DNA from: Cohnella baijiui
Lineage (GTDB): Bacteria; Bacillota; Bacilli; Paenibacillales; Paenibacillaceae
Direction: 5' to 3'
Assembly: GCF_020731285.1 (NCBI RefSeq)
Contig: NZ_JAJFOW010000007.1
Location: 1-64,000, forward strand
Length of the DNA stretch: 64,000 nucleotides
Both the position numbers and the translations under genes were made by a program. Below the pieces are notes generated by a model. It was not told the origin of the DNA, searched no databases, and saw only the letters and a list, made by a program, of their open reading frames with translations. Below are positions 32,412-45,241 of the stretch, piece by piece (the stretch's first letter is position 1; each line of letters starts with the position of its first letter).

Positions 32412-32503
32412 AGGCACGCTCCTGTCGTGGGAAGACACCCTGCTCCTTCCAAAGTTATCCAACATTATACGCGAACCGACCGATCTGTCAATCCCGATAC
32501 CGA

Positions 32504-32541
32504 GGAAGAAAAGGCGACCCCGCATGCGCTGGGATCGCCTT
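32504..32541 (-). terminator. terminator of AraC-type gene upstream of GH42
   Basis: On the minus strand AAGGCGATCCCAGCGC-ATGC-GGGGTCGCCTT then TTCTTCC. Starts 5 bases past the stop codon. Confidence 0.7.
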
Positions 32542-32545
32542 GCTC

Positions 32546-33376
32546 TCACTTATATAGCTGCCGAAACTTCTCCGGCGGCAAGCCCGTCTTGCGCCGAAAG
32601 GTGGCGACGAAGTGACTCACATCGCGGAAGCCGACCTTGGCCGCGATCGACTTGACCGTTTCCTCGGGCGCAGCGATGAGCAGCTCCTTCGCTTTGCGGA
32701 TGCGAAAGTGAACGAGGTAGCTGTAAGGCGATTGGGCGAACGTGCGCTGGAACAGCTCGTTCGTCGTGCTGGAGGGCATGCCGAGCACGGCCAGCATTTC
32801 GGAGAGGCCGATCTCCGGGTCGGCGTAATGACGGTCCATCCACGCAATCAAAGGACGAAGCTTCTCCGAAGCGTGAACGATCGAGGCTTGGTTATCGAAG
32901 CGGCCGTATTGGCGCAGCGTCAGCAAAAAACGGTAAGCGTCGGCGGAGCCGTTCAAGCCGAACAAATCGGAGTCCGACGCCATTCGTTCAAGCATCCCGT
33001 ATACGAATCCGGCGAGCGGCGAGTCGGCCTCCCACTGGACGGCGCACGACTCCTGCAGGTCGAGCGCGCGCACCATCTCCGGCACGGCGGGGCCGCCGAA
33101 CGTGAGGTAAGCCGTATGCCATCTGCCGCCTACGGGCGCGTAAGCGTGCGGGACGTGGGGCGAGAGCAGCAGACCGCTGCCTACGGGCAGAGCGTACGAT
33201 TTGCCGGCGGCGGTGAACAACCCCTCTCCCTCTATCGTCTGCAGCCAGTGATAATACGGATAGCCCTCGGGGCGGGCCATGCGCCCCTCGTCCGGCATCG
33301 TGCCGATCGTCTCGACGAAAAGGGGGAGCCGGCGCTCCTGTCCCGGCGTCAGCGCGAAGCGGAGCAGGGAAGACAT
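32546..33376 (-). CDS. AraC family transcriptional regulator (beta-galactoside cluster)
   Basis: A 276-aa regulator: N-terminal cupin-like sensor domain (about 15-150; GLLLSPHVPHAYAPVGGRWH) and a C-terminal double HTH (about 180-275; GLSEMLAVLGMPSSTTNELF, then SIAAKVGFRDVSHFVATFRR). GGAGG precedes ATG 33376. It is divergent from the GH42 gene over a 123-base region with an inverted repeat, so it is the likely activator of the two beta-galactosidase genes, with a galactoside as the probable signal. These roles are inferred from position. Confidence 0.88.
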   Translation of the reverse strand: MSSLLRFALTPGQERRLPLFVETIGTMPDEGRMARPEGYPYYHWLQTIEGEGLFTAAGKSYALPVGSGLLLSPHVPHAYAPVGGRWHTAYLTFGGPAVPEMVRALDLQESCAVQWEADSPLAGFVYGMLERMASDSDLFGLNGSADAYRFLLTLRQYGRFDNQASIVHASEKLRPLIAWMDRHYADPEIGLSEMLAVLGMPSSTTNELFQRTFAQSPYSYLVHFRIRKAKELLIAAPEETVKSIAAKVGFRDVSHFVATFRRKTGLPPEKFRQLYK

Positions 33377-33452
33377 GCGTCATTCCTCCGATGATGTTTC
33401 GTTAGATTGTTATATTTCCATAGAGAATGTTTATATTTTACCGGAAAGTAGG

Positions 33453-33468
33453 CTCTATTAAAATAGAG
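33453..33468. promoter_or_regulatory. inverted repeat in araC-GH42 intergenic region
   Basis: CTCTATT-AA-AATAGAG is perfect; a further ATAGAG half site lies at about 33420. It sits 31 bases upstream of the GH42 start codon, in an AT-rich region, and is a candidate binding site for the divergent AraC-type protein. Confidence 0.4.
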
Positions 33469-33499
33469 ATATCTTTATACGACAAGGAAGTGTCGGATC

Positions 33500-35530
33500 T
33501 TGATCAACGAGAAGCTCCCGAAGATTTGGTACGGCGGGGATTACAATCCTGAACAATGGGAAGCGGATACATGGGCCGAGGACGATCGCCTGTTCAAGCT
33601 GGCGGGCATCGACGTCGCGACGATCAACGTCTTCTCGTGGGCGCTGACTCAGCCGAGCGAGGAGGCGTACGATTTCGCCTTGCTGGACGAGACGATCGAC
33701 CGCCTTCATGCGAACGGCGTTTCCGTCTGCCTGGCCACCGGAACGGGCGCACACCCGGCTTGGATGGCGAAACGCCATCCCGAGGTGACGCGCGTCGACT
33801 ATCACGGCCGCAAGCGCAAGTTCGGCGGGCGTCACAACTCCTGTCCGAACAGTCCCGTATACCGGCATTACGCGCGGCTTCTCGCGGGCAAGCTGGCGGA
33901 GCGCTACAAAGATCATCCGGGGCTGCTGATTTGGCACGTTTCCAACGAGTACGGCGGATACTGCTACTGCGATAACTGCGCGGCCGCCTTCCGCGTTTGG
34001 CTGGAGCGGCGGTACGGCTCGCTCGAGGAGCTGAACCGCGCCTGGAACACCCGTTTCTGGGGCCATACGTTTTACGATTGGGACGAGATCGTGCCGCCGA
34101 ACGAACTGAGCGAGGAGTGGGGCGGCAGCAATACGAACTTCCAGGGCATCTCGCTCGACTATCGGCGCTTTCAGTCCGCCAGCCTCCTCGACTGCTATAA
34201 GCTGGAGTACGACGCGATCAAAGCGCATACACCGCATGTGCCGGTCACGACGAACCTGATGGGCTTGTACCCGCAGCTGGACTACTTCGAATGGGCCAAG
34301 CATCTGGACGTCGTATCGTGGGACAACTATCCGTCGCTCACGACGCCCGTCAGTCTGACCGCGATGACGCACGATCTGATGCGCGGCCTGAAGCAGGGGC
34401 AGCCGTTTATGCTGATGGAGCAGACGCCGAGCCAACAGAACTGGCAGGCGTACAATTCGCTCAAACGGCCTGGCGTCATGCGGCTATGGAGCTACCAGGC
34501 CGTCGCGCGCGGCGCGGACACGGTGCTGTTCTTTCAGCTCCGCCGCTCGATCGGCGCCTGCGAGAAATACCACGGCGCGGTCATCGAACACGTCGGCCAC
34601 GAGCATACCCGGGTATTTCGGGAAGCGGCCGCCCTCGGCACGGAGCTTGGGGCGCTGTCCGACCGACTGCTGGACGCCCGCTCGGCGGCGCGCGTCGCCA
34701 TCGTCTTCGACTGGGAAAACCGGTGGGCGATCGAGCTTTCCAGCGGTCCGAGCGTCGCCCTGAACTACGTCGACGAGGTCCACAAATATTACGACGCGCT
34801 GTTCCGGCTGCGAATTCCGGTCGACATGGTCGGCGTCGAAGCCGATCTGAGCGGCTACGATATCGTAATCGCGCCCGTCCTGTACATGGTGAAGCCGGGG
34901 TTCGCTGCGAAGGCGGAGACGTTCACTGCGGCGGGCGGGACGTTCGTGACGACGTTCTTCAGCGGCATCGTCAACGAACGCGACATCGTCACGCTCGGCG
35001 GCTATCCGGGCGAGCTGCGCCGGCTTCTCGGCATCTGGGCCGAGGAGATCGACGCGCTGATGCCGGAGCAGCGCAACCGGATCGTGGTAAAGGGAGAACA
35101 GGGGGCGCTGCAAGGGACATACGAATGCGGCATCCTGTGCGATCTCATCCACGCCGAAGGCGCGGAAGTCGTCGCCGAATACGGCGACGACTTTTACCAA
35201 GGCATGCCGGCGGTCACGGTCAACCGATTCGGCCGCGGGGAAGCCTGGTACGTGGCGACGAGCCCGGACGCCGCGTTTCTGCGGGATTTCCTCGGCCGTC
35301 TTGCGGCCGGCAAAGGGCTGGAGCCGCTCGTGCGGGCGTCCGAAGGCGTCGAGGCGACGGTGCGGGTCAAGGAAGGGAAGCGGTACTTGTTCCTGCTGAA
35401 CCACCTGCCCGAAGCCGCTACCGTGGAAGGCGTCGCGGAGGGCGTGGATCTGCTGACCGGGGAAACGGTCTCCGGCGCGCTCGCCGTGCCAGGACGGGGC
35501 GTTGCCATCGTCGCCCAAACGAACGCATAA
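33500..35530 (+). CDS. beta-galactosidase, glycoside hydrolase family 42
   Basis: Cytoplasmic retaining beta-galactosidase of 676 aa starting at TTG 33500 (GGAAG upstream). Acid/base Glu E150 is in LIWHVSNEYGG; the nucleophile is E307 in PFMLMEQTPSQQNW. Four zinc-site cysteines of the trimeric GH42 type are present (C115, C155, C157, C160 in SCPNS and CYCDNC). The N-terminal YGGDYNPEQW is the family signature. No signal peptide, so it acts on imported galactosides. It is followed after 45 bases by a GH2 beta-galactosidase. Confidence 0.92.
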   Translation: MINEKLPKIWYGGDYNPEQWEADTWAEDDRLFKLAGIDVATINVFSWALTQPSEEAYDFALLDETIDRLHANGVSVCLATGTGAHPAWMAKRHPEVTRVDYHGRKRKFGGRHNSCPNSPVYRHYARLLAGKLAERYKDHPGLLIWHVSNEYGGYCYCDNCAAAFRVWLERRYGSLEELNRAWNTRFWGHTFYDWDEIVPPNELSEEWGGSNTNFQGISLDYRRFQSASLLDCYKLEYDAIKAHTPHVPVTTNLMGLYPQLDYFEWAKHLDVVSWDNYPSLTTPVSLTAMTHDLMRGLKQGQPFMLMEQTPSQQNWQAYNSLKRPGVMRLWSYQAVARGADTVLFFQLRRSIGACEKYHGAVIEHVGHEHTRVFREAAALGTELGALSDRLLDARSAARVAIVFDWENRWAIELSSGPSVALNYVDEVHKYYDALFRLRIPVDMVGVEADLSGYDIVIAPVLYMVKPGFAAKAETFTAAGGTFVTTFFSGIVNERDIVTLGGYPGELRRLLGIWAEEIDALMPEQRNRIVVKGEQGALQGTYECGILCDLIHAEGAEVVAEYGDDFYQGMPAVTVNRFGRGEAWYVATSPDAAFLRDFLGRLAAGKGLEPLVRASEGVEATVRVKEGKRYLFLLNHLPEAATVEGVAEGVDLLTGETVSGALAVPGRGVAIVAQTNA

Positions 35531-38707
<3,177 letters not shown>

Positions 38708-38755
38708 TTCCGCCCGAAAGACGGGAGAATATTCCTGTCTGGAGGTGGAAGGGAC

Positions 38756-38986
38756 ATGGCGAATCGCGAACAGATCGTGGCCGTCCGCAAAAACGGCGAC
38801 GGCGACATCGTGGAGCTGAAGCTGTCGAACGGCCAGGTGGTCGACTATAAACAGGCCCAGCAGATGGCGAAGGACGACCAGATCGAAAACGTAAACGTCT
38901 TTCGCGGCAGGGACGGCGACGAGCATCTCCGCTCGGATCCGGACGGACGCGAAGACAATAACTTGGACAATCTGCCGACCTTCTGA
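38756..38986 (+). CDS. DUF3892 domain small protein
   Basis: A 76-aa protein: REQIVAVRKNGDGDIVELKL followed by NGQVVDYKQAQQMAKDDQIE and an acidic tail. It matches the DUF3892 pattern (a small beta-alpha fold of unknown function common in Bacillales). GGAGG precedes the ATG. It follows lacZ by 48 bases and a terminator comes after, so it may ride on the lacZ transcript. Confidence 0.75.
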   Translation: MANREQIVAVRKNGDGDIVELKLSNGQVVDYKQAQQMAKDDQIENVNVFRGRDGDEHLRSDPDGREDNNLDNLPTF

Positions 38987-39001
38987 GCAGGGCCGGCGGG
39001 G

Positions 39002-39045
39002 AAAAGGCTCTTTCGCGCGAACCTTCGCGCCGTAAGAGCCTTTTT
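39002..39045 (+). terminator. terminator after the DUF3892 gene
   Basis: AAAAGGCTCTT pairs with AAGAGCCTTTTT around an inner CGCGCGAA/TTCGCG hairpin; T run on the plus strand and A run on the other. Confidence 0.85.
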
Positions 39046-39061
39046 GCCGTCCCTCCTCATG

Positions 39062-39073
39062 TTGTAAGTACAA
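39062..39073. promoter_or_regulatory. AraR-like operator, upstream copy
   Basis: TTGTAAGTACAA (followed by GTTAG) closely matches the downstream box and the TTGTACGTACAA-like sites known for AraR in Bacillus. It lies 57 bases upstream of the -35 box, 110 bases from its partner. Confidence 0.6.
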
Positions 39074-39094
39074 GTTAGATAGAGAGTATATAGA

Positions 39095-39112
39095 CTTCTA
39101 TGTTTATAGAAG
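39095..39112. promoter_or_regulatory. perfect inverted repeat between the two AraR-like boxes
   Basis: CTTCTAT-gttt-ATAGAAG, a 7-4-7 inverted repeat located upstream of the -35 box. Could bind a second regulator or activator; unassigned. Confidence 0.35.
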
Positions 39113-39129
39113 GGAAAATGAATCGATGC

Positions 39130-39158
39130 TTGAAAACCCTTACGACTTCTTGTAAACT
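39130..39158 (+). promoter_or_regulatory. araA promoter
   Basis: TTGAAA (39130-39135), 17-base spacer, TAAACT (39153-39158). The implied start near 39165 places one AraR-like box directly downstream. Confidence 0.6.
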
Positions 39159-39171
39159 AAAACCGATCTAG

Positions 39172-39183
39172 TGGTACGTACAA
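39172..39183. promoter_or_regulatory. AraR-like operator, downstream copy
   Basis: TGGTACGTACAA followed by GTTAA; it shares GTACAAGTTA with the upstream copy. Placed between the predicted transcription start and the ribosome site (AGGAGG, 39200-39205), where a bound repressor would block transcription. Confidence 0.65.
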
Positions 39184-39211
39184 GTTAAGCGAACTTCTAG
39201 GAGGTTATCCC

Positions 39212-40696
39212 ATGCTCCAAACGAAATCTTACGTCTTTTGGTTCGTAACCGGCAGCCAGCACCTGTACGGTCCCGAGACGCTGGAAGAAGTGAATGCGCA
39301 TTCGGCGGAGATCGCCGCAGGGTTGAGCGAGGCGCTTCCCTATCCGACGCTGTTCAAGCCGGTCGTCACGACGTCGGACGAGATCCGCAAGGTCATTATG
39401 GCGGCGCAGGCGGACGAGACGTGTGCCGGGATTATCACCTGGATGCACACGTTTTCCCCGGCCAAGATGTGGATCTCCGGCCTGTCGGAGCTGCGCAAGC
39501 CGCTGCTTCATCTGCATACGCAGTACAATCGGGACATCCCTTGGGACACGATCGACATGGACTTCATGAACACGAACCAGGCCGCCCACGGCGACCGGGA
39601 ATACGGCTTCATCGGGGCGCGGATGGGCATCGCCCGCAAAGTCGTCGTCGGCCATTGGCAGGATCCGGCCGTGCGGGAGCGGGTAAGCGCCTGGCAGCGC
39701 GTCGCGGCCGCCTATGCCGAGAGCCGCAGCCTCAGGGTCGTCCGCTTCGGCGACAACATGCGGCAGGTCGCCGTGACGGAGGGCGACAAGGTCGAAGCGG
39801 AGATCAAGTTCGGCTGGTCCGTCAACACGCATGGCGTCGGCGATCTGGCCGCCTTCGTGGATGCCGTCTCGGCGGACGAGGTGGAGCGCCTGTTGGGCGA
39901 ATACGCCGAGCAGTACGAGATCGTCGAAGAGGGGCTTCGGCCGGGGCCGGTCCGGGACGCGATCGCCTACCAGGCGCGCCTGGAGATCGCGATCAAGCGG
40001 TTTCTGGAGGAAGGCGGGTTCTCGGCGTTCACGACGACGTTCGAGGACCTTCACGGCCTCGAGCAGTTGCCGGGGCTCGCCGTTCAACGGCTCATGGCCC
40101 AAGGCTACGGCTTCGCGGGCGAAGGCGACTGGAAGACGGCGGCGCTGACCCGGCTGATGAAGGTTATCGCGGGGGGTGTCGATACCTCCTTCATGGAAGA
40201 CTATACGTACCATTTCGAGCCGGGTAACGAACAGGTGCTGGGCGCCCATATGCTGGAGGTGTGTCCGACGCTCGCCGCCTCGAAGCCCCGCATCGAGGTC
40301 CATCCGCTCGGCATCGGCGGCAAGGCGGACCCTGCGCGCCTTGTCTTCGACGGCAAAGGCGGTTCGGCTCTGAACGCTTCCCTCGTCGATATGGGCAGCC
40401 GCTTCCGCCTGATCGTAAACGAGGTGGAGGGCGTTCCCGTCGATCGGCCGATGCCGAAGCTGCCCGTCGCGCGCGTGCTCTGGAGGCCCCAGCCGTCATT
40501 GCAGACCGGTGCCGAGGCATGGATCCTCGCCGGTGGCGCGCACCACACCGTCTACTCGTTCGCGGTGACGACCGAGCAGCTGCTCGACTTCGCCGAGATG
40601 ACGGCTATCGAAGCCGTCGTCATCGACCGCGATACGCGGATCCGCCAGCTAAAGAACGAACTGCGCTTCGGTCAAGTCGCCTGGGCGCATCGTTAA
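39212..40696 (+). CDS. araA: L-arabinose isomerase
   Basis: Converts L-arabinose to L-ribulose (Mn-dependent). The 494-aa protein carries the expected blocks: [19 protein letters not shown] at the N-terminus, and metal/catalytic residues in [13 protein letters not shown] (Glu), [14 protein letters not shown] (Glu), [10 protein letters not shown] (His) and [10 protein letters not shown] (His). AGGAGG lies just before ATG 39212. It is followed by a terminator, so ribulokinase and ribulose-5-phosphate epimerase (araB, araD) are not in this unit. Control by an AraR-like repressor is inferred from the two boxes upstream. Confidence 0.95.
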   Translation: MLQTKSYVFWFVTGSQHLYGPETLEEVNAHSAEIAAGLSEALPYPTLFKPVVTTSDEIRKVIMAAQADETCAGIITWMHTFSPAKMWISGLSELRKPLLHLHTQYNRDIPWDTIDMDFMNTNQAAHGDREYGFIGARMGIARKVVVGHWQDPAVRERVSAWQRVAAAYAESRSLRVVRFGDNMRQVAVTEGDKVEAEIKFGWSVNTHGVGDLAAFVDAVSADEVERLLGEYAEQYEIVEEGLRPGPVRDAIAYQARLEIAIKRFLEEGGFSAFTTTFEDLHGLEQLPGLAVQRLMAQGYGFAGEGDWKTAALTRLMKVIAGGVDTSFMEDYTYHFEPGNEQVLGAHMLEVCPTLAASKPRIEVHPLGIGGKADPARLVFDGKGGSALNASLVDMGSRFRLIVNEVEGVPVDRPMPKLPVARVLWRPQPSLQTGAEAWILAGGAHHTVYSFAVTTEQLLDFAEMTAIEAVVIDRDTRIRQLKNELRFGQVAWAHR

Positions 40697-40712
40697 CTAC
40701 CGTTTTCTGCAG

Positions 40713-40742
40713 CAGGCTCTCTCCGGAGGGTCTGTTTTTTTT
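40713..40742 (+). terminator. terminator after araA
   Basis: CAGGCTCTC-tccg-GAGGGTCTG (two G-T pairs) followed by eight T. Confidence 0.85.
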
Positions 40743-40879
40743 GCGTCTTTGGTCCTGTATGCTGCTCGAATGGTGTCGAACCTAACATCAACTTCCCTCA
40801 CGAAGTGTATAAATGGGAAATGGGCGAATGTTTGAAAACTATTTTTGAAAATTCGGATGAAACCAACGACGTTTTGCTT

Positions 40880-40909
40880 TATAATGGGTGTTATATTGAT
40901 GTAATTTGT
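40880..40909 (+). promoter_or_regulatory. candidate -10 of the glycogen operon and shared 20-mer
   Basis: TATAAT (40880-40885) lies in an AT-rich part of the 286-base gap between araA and glgB; the -35 is weak (ATGAAA). It is followed by GTTANATTGATGTAATTTGT (40890-40909), also present before the nucleoside hydrolase gene (16378-16397). Confidence 0.4.
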
Positions 40910-40982
40910 AAGGAATAATGACAAATTGTTAACGCAGTGTTAAAAGCTTGACCGCACCGTTGTCGAAGGAGGCGTTCCCGGC

Positions 40983-42893
40983 ATGACGGCCCCATTCTCG
41001 CACATTTCCCAGGAAGATCTGTATTTGTTTCATCGAGGCGAGCTGTTCCGTGCCTATCGTTCCTTCGGCGCGTTTCCGGCCGAAGAAGCGGGGCGGACCG
41101 GCGTCCGCTTCGGCGTCTGGGCGCCGAACGCCGGGGAAGTGCGGGTAGCCGGCGCTTTCAACGGCTGGGATGGCCGCGACCATCCGCTGACGGCGACCGG
41201 GTCGACTGGCGTCTGGCAGGGGTTTGTGCCCGGTCTGGGCGAAGGAGACCTGTACAAGTTCGAGCTCGTCGACGCCGCCGGCCGACGGTCGCTGAAGGCG
41301 GACCCGTTCGCCTTTCGCGCCGAGCTTCGGCCCGGCACCGCCTCGATTGTCGCCCGCTTGGACGGCTACGCATGGGGGGACGGCGTTTGGATGGAGCGGC
41401 GGGATCGCGTGCCGCCATACGAACGGCCCATGCTCGTCTATGAGACGCATCTCGGCTCGTGGCGGATCGACGGTCCGGAGCGGTTCCGGTCATACGACCG
41501 TCTCGCCGACGAGTTGGTCGATTACGCCGTTTCCATGGGGTACACCCACTTGGAGGTGCTGCCGCTCACGGAGCATCCGCTGGATTTGTCCTGGGGCTAC
41601 CAGGCGACCGGTTATTATGCGCCCACCGCCCGGTACGGCCCGCCCGACGGGCTGAAGGCGCTCGTAGACCGCTGCCACCGAAGCGGCATCGGCATCCTGC
41701 TCGACTGGGTTCCCGGCCACTTTTGCAAGGACGATCACGGGCTGCGTCTGTTCGACGGCACGCCGCTGTTCGAACCTGCCGATCCGCGGCTCGCGGAGAA
41801 GCCGCTCTGGGGGACACTCGCCTTCGACTTCGCCAAGCCCCAGGTGCAGAGCTTTCTGATCTCCAACGCGCTGTACTGGCTCGACATCTTCCACTTCGAC
41901 GGATTGCGGATAGATGCCGTCGCCAGCATGATCGACCTCCACTTCGACAAACCACCCGAAATGCATACGTTCAACCGTCACGGGGGCGCCGAGCATCTCG
42001 AGGCCCTTCAATTTCTCCGCAAGCTGAACGAGACGATTTTCCGGCATCATCCCGAAGCTCTGGTCGTTGCGGAAGACTCCTCGGCCTGGCCGTCCGTCAC
42101 GGGACCGACGTACCTCGGCGGACTGGGGTTTAACTACAAATGGAACATGGGCTGGATGAACGACCTGCTTCACTACATGGAGACGCCGCCCGAACGACGC
42201 TCGGAACGGCACGACCTCGCCACGTTTTCCATGATGTACGCCTATAGCGAAAATTACGTCCTGCCGCTGTCCCATGATGAAGTCGTGCACGGTAAACGCT
42301 CGCTACTGAGCAAGATGCCCGGCTCGTACGAAGAGAAATTCGCCAACCTGCGCCTGTTCTTCGGCTACTGGATGACACACCCCGGCAAAAAGCTGCTGTT
42401 CATGGGCGGCGAGTTTGGCCAGTTCGACGAATGGAAGGATGCGGCGGAGCTGGACTGGATGCTGCTCGACTACCCGCAGCACGCCGCGATGCAGCGATAC
42501 GTGCGCGATCTGAACGCGTTGTACGTGGCAGAGCCCGCCCTATGGCAGCGAGATCACACGCCCGACGGTTTCACTTGGCTCGACGCGGACAACGCCGCTC
42601 AGAGTGTGCTCAGCTTCGTCCGCCGGGCGAGCCGTCCGAAGCGCCACCTGGTGGCGGTCTGCAACTTCTCCGGCGTTCGCTACCCCGCGTTCCGGATCGG
42701 CGTCCCCGAAGGGAAGGACTACCTGCTTGCTTTGAACAGCGACGCCGCCGATTACGGCGGCGGAGGCGCGTGCGTCCCCCGGCGCTACAAGGCCGAACGG
42801 CACCCTTATCACGGACAGCCGTTCAGCATCGAGATCCCCTTACCCAGCTTGACGTTCCTGCTGCTGGAGCCGGATTCGGCTCTGGCCGACTAG
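40983..42893 (+). CDS. glgB: 1,4-alpha-glucan (glycogen) branching enzyme
   Basis: Introduces alpha-1,6 branches into glycogen. The 636-aa GH13 enzyme has an N-terminal CBM48-like domain (about 40-125; [20 protein letters not shown]) and the catalytic barrel with nucleophile D311 ([12 protein letters not shown]), acid E364 ([10 protein letters not shown]) and D432 ([15 protein letters not shown]). GAAGGAGG precedes the ATG. First gene of glgB-glgC-glgD-glgA-GH15, all in one direction with short gaps. Confidence 0.95.
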   Translation: MTAPFSHISQEDLYLFHRGELFRAYRSFGAFPAEEAGRTGVRFGVWAPNAGEVRVAGAFNGWDGRDHPLTATGSTGVWQGFVPGLGEGDLYKFELVDAAGRRSLKADPFAFRAELRPGTASIVARLDGYAWGDGVWMERRDRVPPYERPMLVYETHLGSWRIDGPERFRSYDRLADELVDYAVSMGYTHLEVLPLTEHPLDLSWGYQATGYYAPTARYGPPDGLKALVDRCHRSGIGILLDWVPGHFCKDDHGLRLFDGTPLFEPADPRLAEKPLWGTLAFDFAKPQVQSFLISNALYWLDIFHFDGLRIDAVASMIDLHFDKPPEMHTFNRHGGAEHLEALQFLRKLNETIFRHHPEALVVAEDSSAWPSVTGPTYLGGLGFNYKWNMGWMNDLLHYMETPPERRSERHDLATFSMMYAYSENYVLPLSHDEVVHGKRSLLSKMPGSYEEKFANLRLFFGYWMTHPGKKLLFMGGEFGQFDEWKDAAELDWMLLDYPQHAAMQRYVRDLNALYVAEPALWQRDHTPDGFTWLDADNAAQSVLSFVRRASRPKRHLVAVCNFSGVRYPAFRIGVPEGKDYLLALNSDAADYGGGGACVPRRYKAERHPYHGQPFSIEIPLPSLTFLLLEPDSALAD

Positions 42894-42932
42894 CTTCGAA
42901 ATCCCCATTCCACGAGAGAGCGAGGAGCGTTC

Positions 42933-44102
42933 ATGAAGCAGCGCAGCGAATGCGTGGCCATGCTGTTGGCCGGCGGCGAAGGACGTCGCTTGGGCGTCCT
43001 GACCAAAGACCTTGCCAAACCTGCCGTCCACTTCGGCGGGAAGTATCGGATCATCGATTTTACCCTCAGCAATTGCGTCAACTCGGGCATCGATACGGTC
43101 GGCGTCCTCACCCAGTACCAGCCGCTCGTGCTGAACCAGTATCTTGGCATCGGCAGCCCGTGGGGGCTGGATCGGAGGGAAGGCGGCATGCACGTCCTGC
43201 CTCCCTACGTCCGGCAAAAAGGCGGCGTCTGGTACAAGGGAACGGCGAACGCGATCTATCAGAACCTCGGCTTCATCGAACGCTACGACCCCGAATACGT
43301 CCTCATCATTTCCGGCGACCACATTTACAAGATGGATTACGATCTCCTGCTCGACTCGCACAAGCGCAACCGCGCCGACGCCACGATCGCCGTTATCACC
43401 GTCCCCTGGGCCGACGCGAGCCGGTTCGGCATCCTGGGCGTTGACGAGGACGAGCGCGTGGTCGAATTCGCGGAAAAACCCAAGCAGCCGCAAAGCAACC
43501 TCGCTTCGATGGGCGTGTACCTATTTTCCTGGCCCGTGCTGCGGGAATCGCTCGTCCGCGACGAAGCGCAGGCTGGATCCTCCAACGACTTCGGCAAAGA
43601 CGTCATCCCGGCGATGTTGCGCGAAGGCGCCAGGCTGTTCGCACATCGCTTCGAAGGCTATTGGAAGGACGTCGGGACCATCGAGAGTCTATGGCAGGCG
43701 AACATGGATCTGCTTGCGGATGAGCCGGCGCTCGACCTGAACGACCGGTCTTGGCGCATCTACTCCGTCAATCCGAACCGACCGGCGCATTATTTGTCCC
43801 CCCTCGCCAGCGTTCGCAATTCGCTCGTGAACGAAGGCTGCGTCGTCCAAGGCCGCGTGAACCGGTCGGTGCTGTTCCATGGCGTGCAGGTCGGAGAAGG
43901 CAGCGTCATTGAGGACGCCGTCATCATGCCGCGCGCCGTCATCGGAAGAAACGCGCGCATCGTCCGCGCGATCGTCGGCGAAGGAGCCGTCGTCGGGGAT
44001 GGCTGCGCGATCGGTGCGCAGGACCAGGAAGACATCGCCGTCGTCGGCAGCGGCGACCGGATCGAAGCGGAACCGAGGCTGGAGGAGGCGAATCCCGCAT
44101 GA
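42933..44102 (+). CDS. glgC: glucose-1-phosphate adenylyltransferase, catalytic subunit
   Basis: Makes ADP-glucose from glucose-1-phosphate and ATP, the committed step of glycogen synthesis. The 389-aa protein has the nucleotidyltransferase motif [22 protein letters not shown], the catalytic-Asp segment [14 protein letters not shown], sugar-site EFAEKPKQP, and a left-handed beta-helix C-terminus (about 290-370). CGAGGAG precedes the ATG. Its stop overlaps the glgD start (ATGA), so the two subunits are probably made in a fixed ratio. Confidence 0.95.
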   Translation: MKQRSECVAMLLAGGEGRRLGVLTKDLAKPAVHFGGKYRIIDFTLSNCVNSGIDTVGVLTQYQPLVLNQYLGIGSPWGLDRREGGMHVLPPYVRQKGGVWYKGTANAIYQNLGFIERYDPEYVLIISGDHIYKMDYDLLLDSHKRNRADATIAVITVPWADASRFGILGVDEDERVVEFAEKPKQPQSNLASMGVYLFSWPVLRESLVRDEAQAGSSNDFGKDVIPAMLREGARLFAHRFEGYWKDVGTIESLWQANMDLLADEPALDLNDRSWRIYSVNPNRPAHYLSPLASVRNSLVNEGCVVQGRVNRSVLFHGVQVGEGSVIEDAVIMPRAVIGRNARIVRAIVGEGAVVGDGCAIGAQDQEDIAVVGSGDRIEAEPRLEEANPA

Positions 44103-45211
44103 AGCTGCCGCTCATGGGCGTTATCAATCTCATTCACGAGACCGAGGAGATCGGCACGCTGACGGCGAACCGCTGTCTGGCGACCGTACCGTTCGGAGGC
44201 CGCTACCGGCTCATCGACTTCACGCTGTCCTCGATGGTGAATTCGGGCATCCCCAAGGTCGCTGTATTCGCGCATACGAAATACCGCTCGCTGATGGACC
44301 ATCTCGGGTCGGGGAGCAACTGGGACTTGCATCGCAAGCAAAGAGGCCTGTTCGTTCTGCCGCCCGCGATGGAGAGCCAGTCGGACTTCGGCAAAGGCGA
44401 TCTGTACCACTTTTACCGGCACCGAGACTACTTCGCGCACAGTCCTTTCGATTATGTCGTCATCGCCCGCAGTCATATGGTGTGCAATCTCGATTTCGGG
44501 CGGGTGCTCGCCCATCACCGCGAGCGCGGCGCCGACGTCACGGTCGTCTGCAAGCGGTGGCCGGACGCCGCGACGGGGCTGACCCGCAAGGCGAAGCTGG
44601 ATGCGGACGGCCGCGTCGTCGAGATGCAGGACCATTACGGGCGTCTCGCCACCGACGTGGTGTCGATGGAAATGTACGTGCTGCGCAAGGAACTGCTGCA
44701 TGACCTGGTGGAAACGACGCTTGCGCAGGGCAAGGACCATTTCGTCAGCCATGCGATCCTGTCGCGCCTGCAGGAGCTGCACGTCGGCGCGTATATGCAC
44801 GAAGGGGTGCTCGGCGTCGTCAACACCATCCCCGCGTTTTACCGGCATAACATGGAGCTGCTGCAGCCGGACGTCTGGAACGAGCTGTTCTTTTCGCCGG
44901 GACCGATCTATACCAAGGTAAAGGACGAACCGCCGACACGTTACCGGAGCGGCTCCGAGGCTTCGGGCTCGCTCATCGCGAACGGCTGCGAAATCGAGGG
45001 TACCGTTCAGGGGAGCATTTTGTTCCGGGGCGTGAAGGTGCGCAAAGGCGCGATCGTTCGGGGCAGCATCGTCATGCAAAACGGCGTCGTCGGGGCGGAT
45101 GGCGTGCTGGAAAACTGCATTCTCGACAAGGAAGTCGAAATCCGGCCGCAGCAGCATTTGAAAGGGTCGGCGCACATGCCGTTTCTTGCCTTGAAGCGGA
45201 ATGTTATTTAG
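44099..45211 (+). CDS. glgD: glucose-1-phosphate adenylyltransferase regulatory subunit
   Basis: A 370-aa GlgC paralogue in which the N-terminal GGxGxRL loop is missing ([20 protein letters not shown]) and the catalytic [10 protein letters not shown] equivalent is [10 protein letters not shown]. It is therefore not catalytic by itself; GlgD is known to enhance GlgC activity in Firmicutes as a GlgCD complex. The [20 protein letters not shown] core and the beta-helix C-terminus are conserved. Confidence 0.93.
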   Translation: MKLPLMGVINLIHETEEIGTLTANRCLATVPFGGRYRLIDFTLSSMVNSGIPKVAVFAHTKYRSLMDHLGSGSNWDLHRKQRGLFVLPPAMESQSDFGKGDLYHFYRHRDYFAHSPFDYVVIARSHMVCNLDFGRVLAHHRERGADVTVVCKRWPDAATGLTRKAKLDADGRVVEMQDHYGRLATDVVSMEMYVLRKELLHDLVETTLAQGKDHFVSHAILSRLQELHVGAYMHEGVLGVVNTIPAFYRHNMELLQPDVWNELFFSPGPIYTKVKDEPPTRYRSGSEASGSLIANGCEIEGTVQGSILFRGVKVRKGAIVRGSIVMQNGVVGADGVLENCILDKEVEIRPQQHLKGSAHMPFLALKRNVI

Positions 45212-45241
45212 CTGGCGTGAAGACGGAGAGGGGGTAACGCG

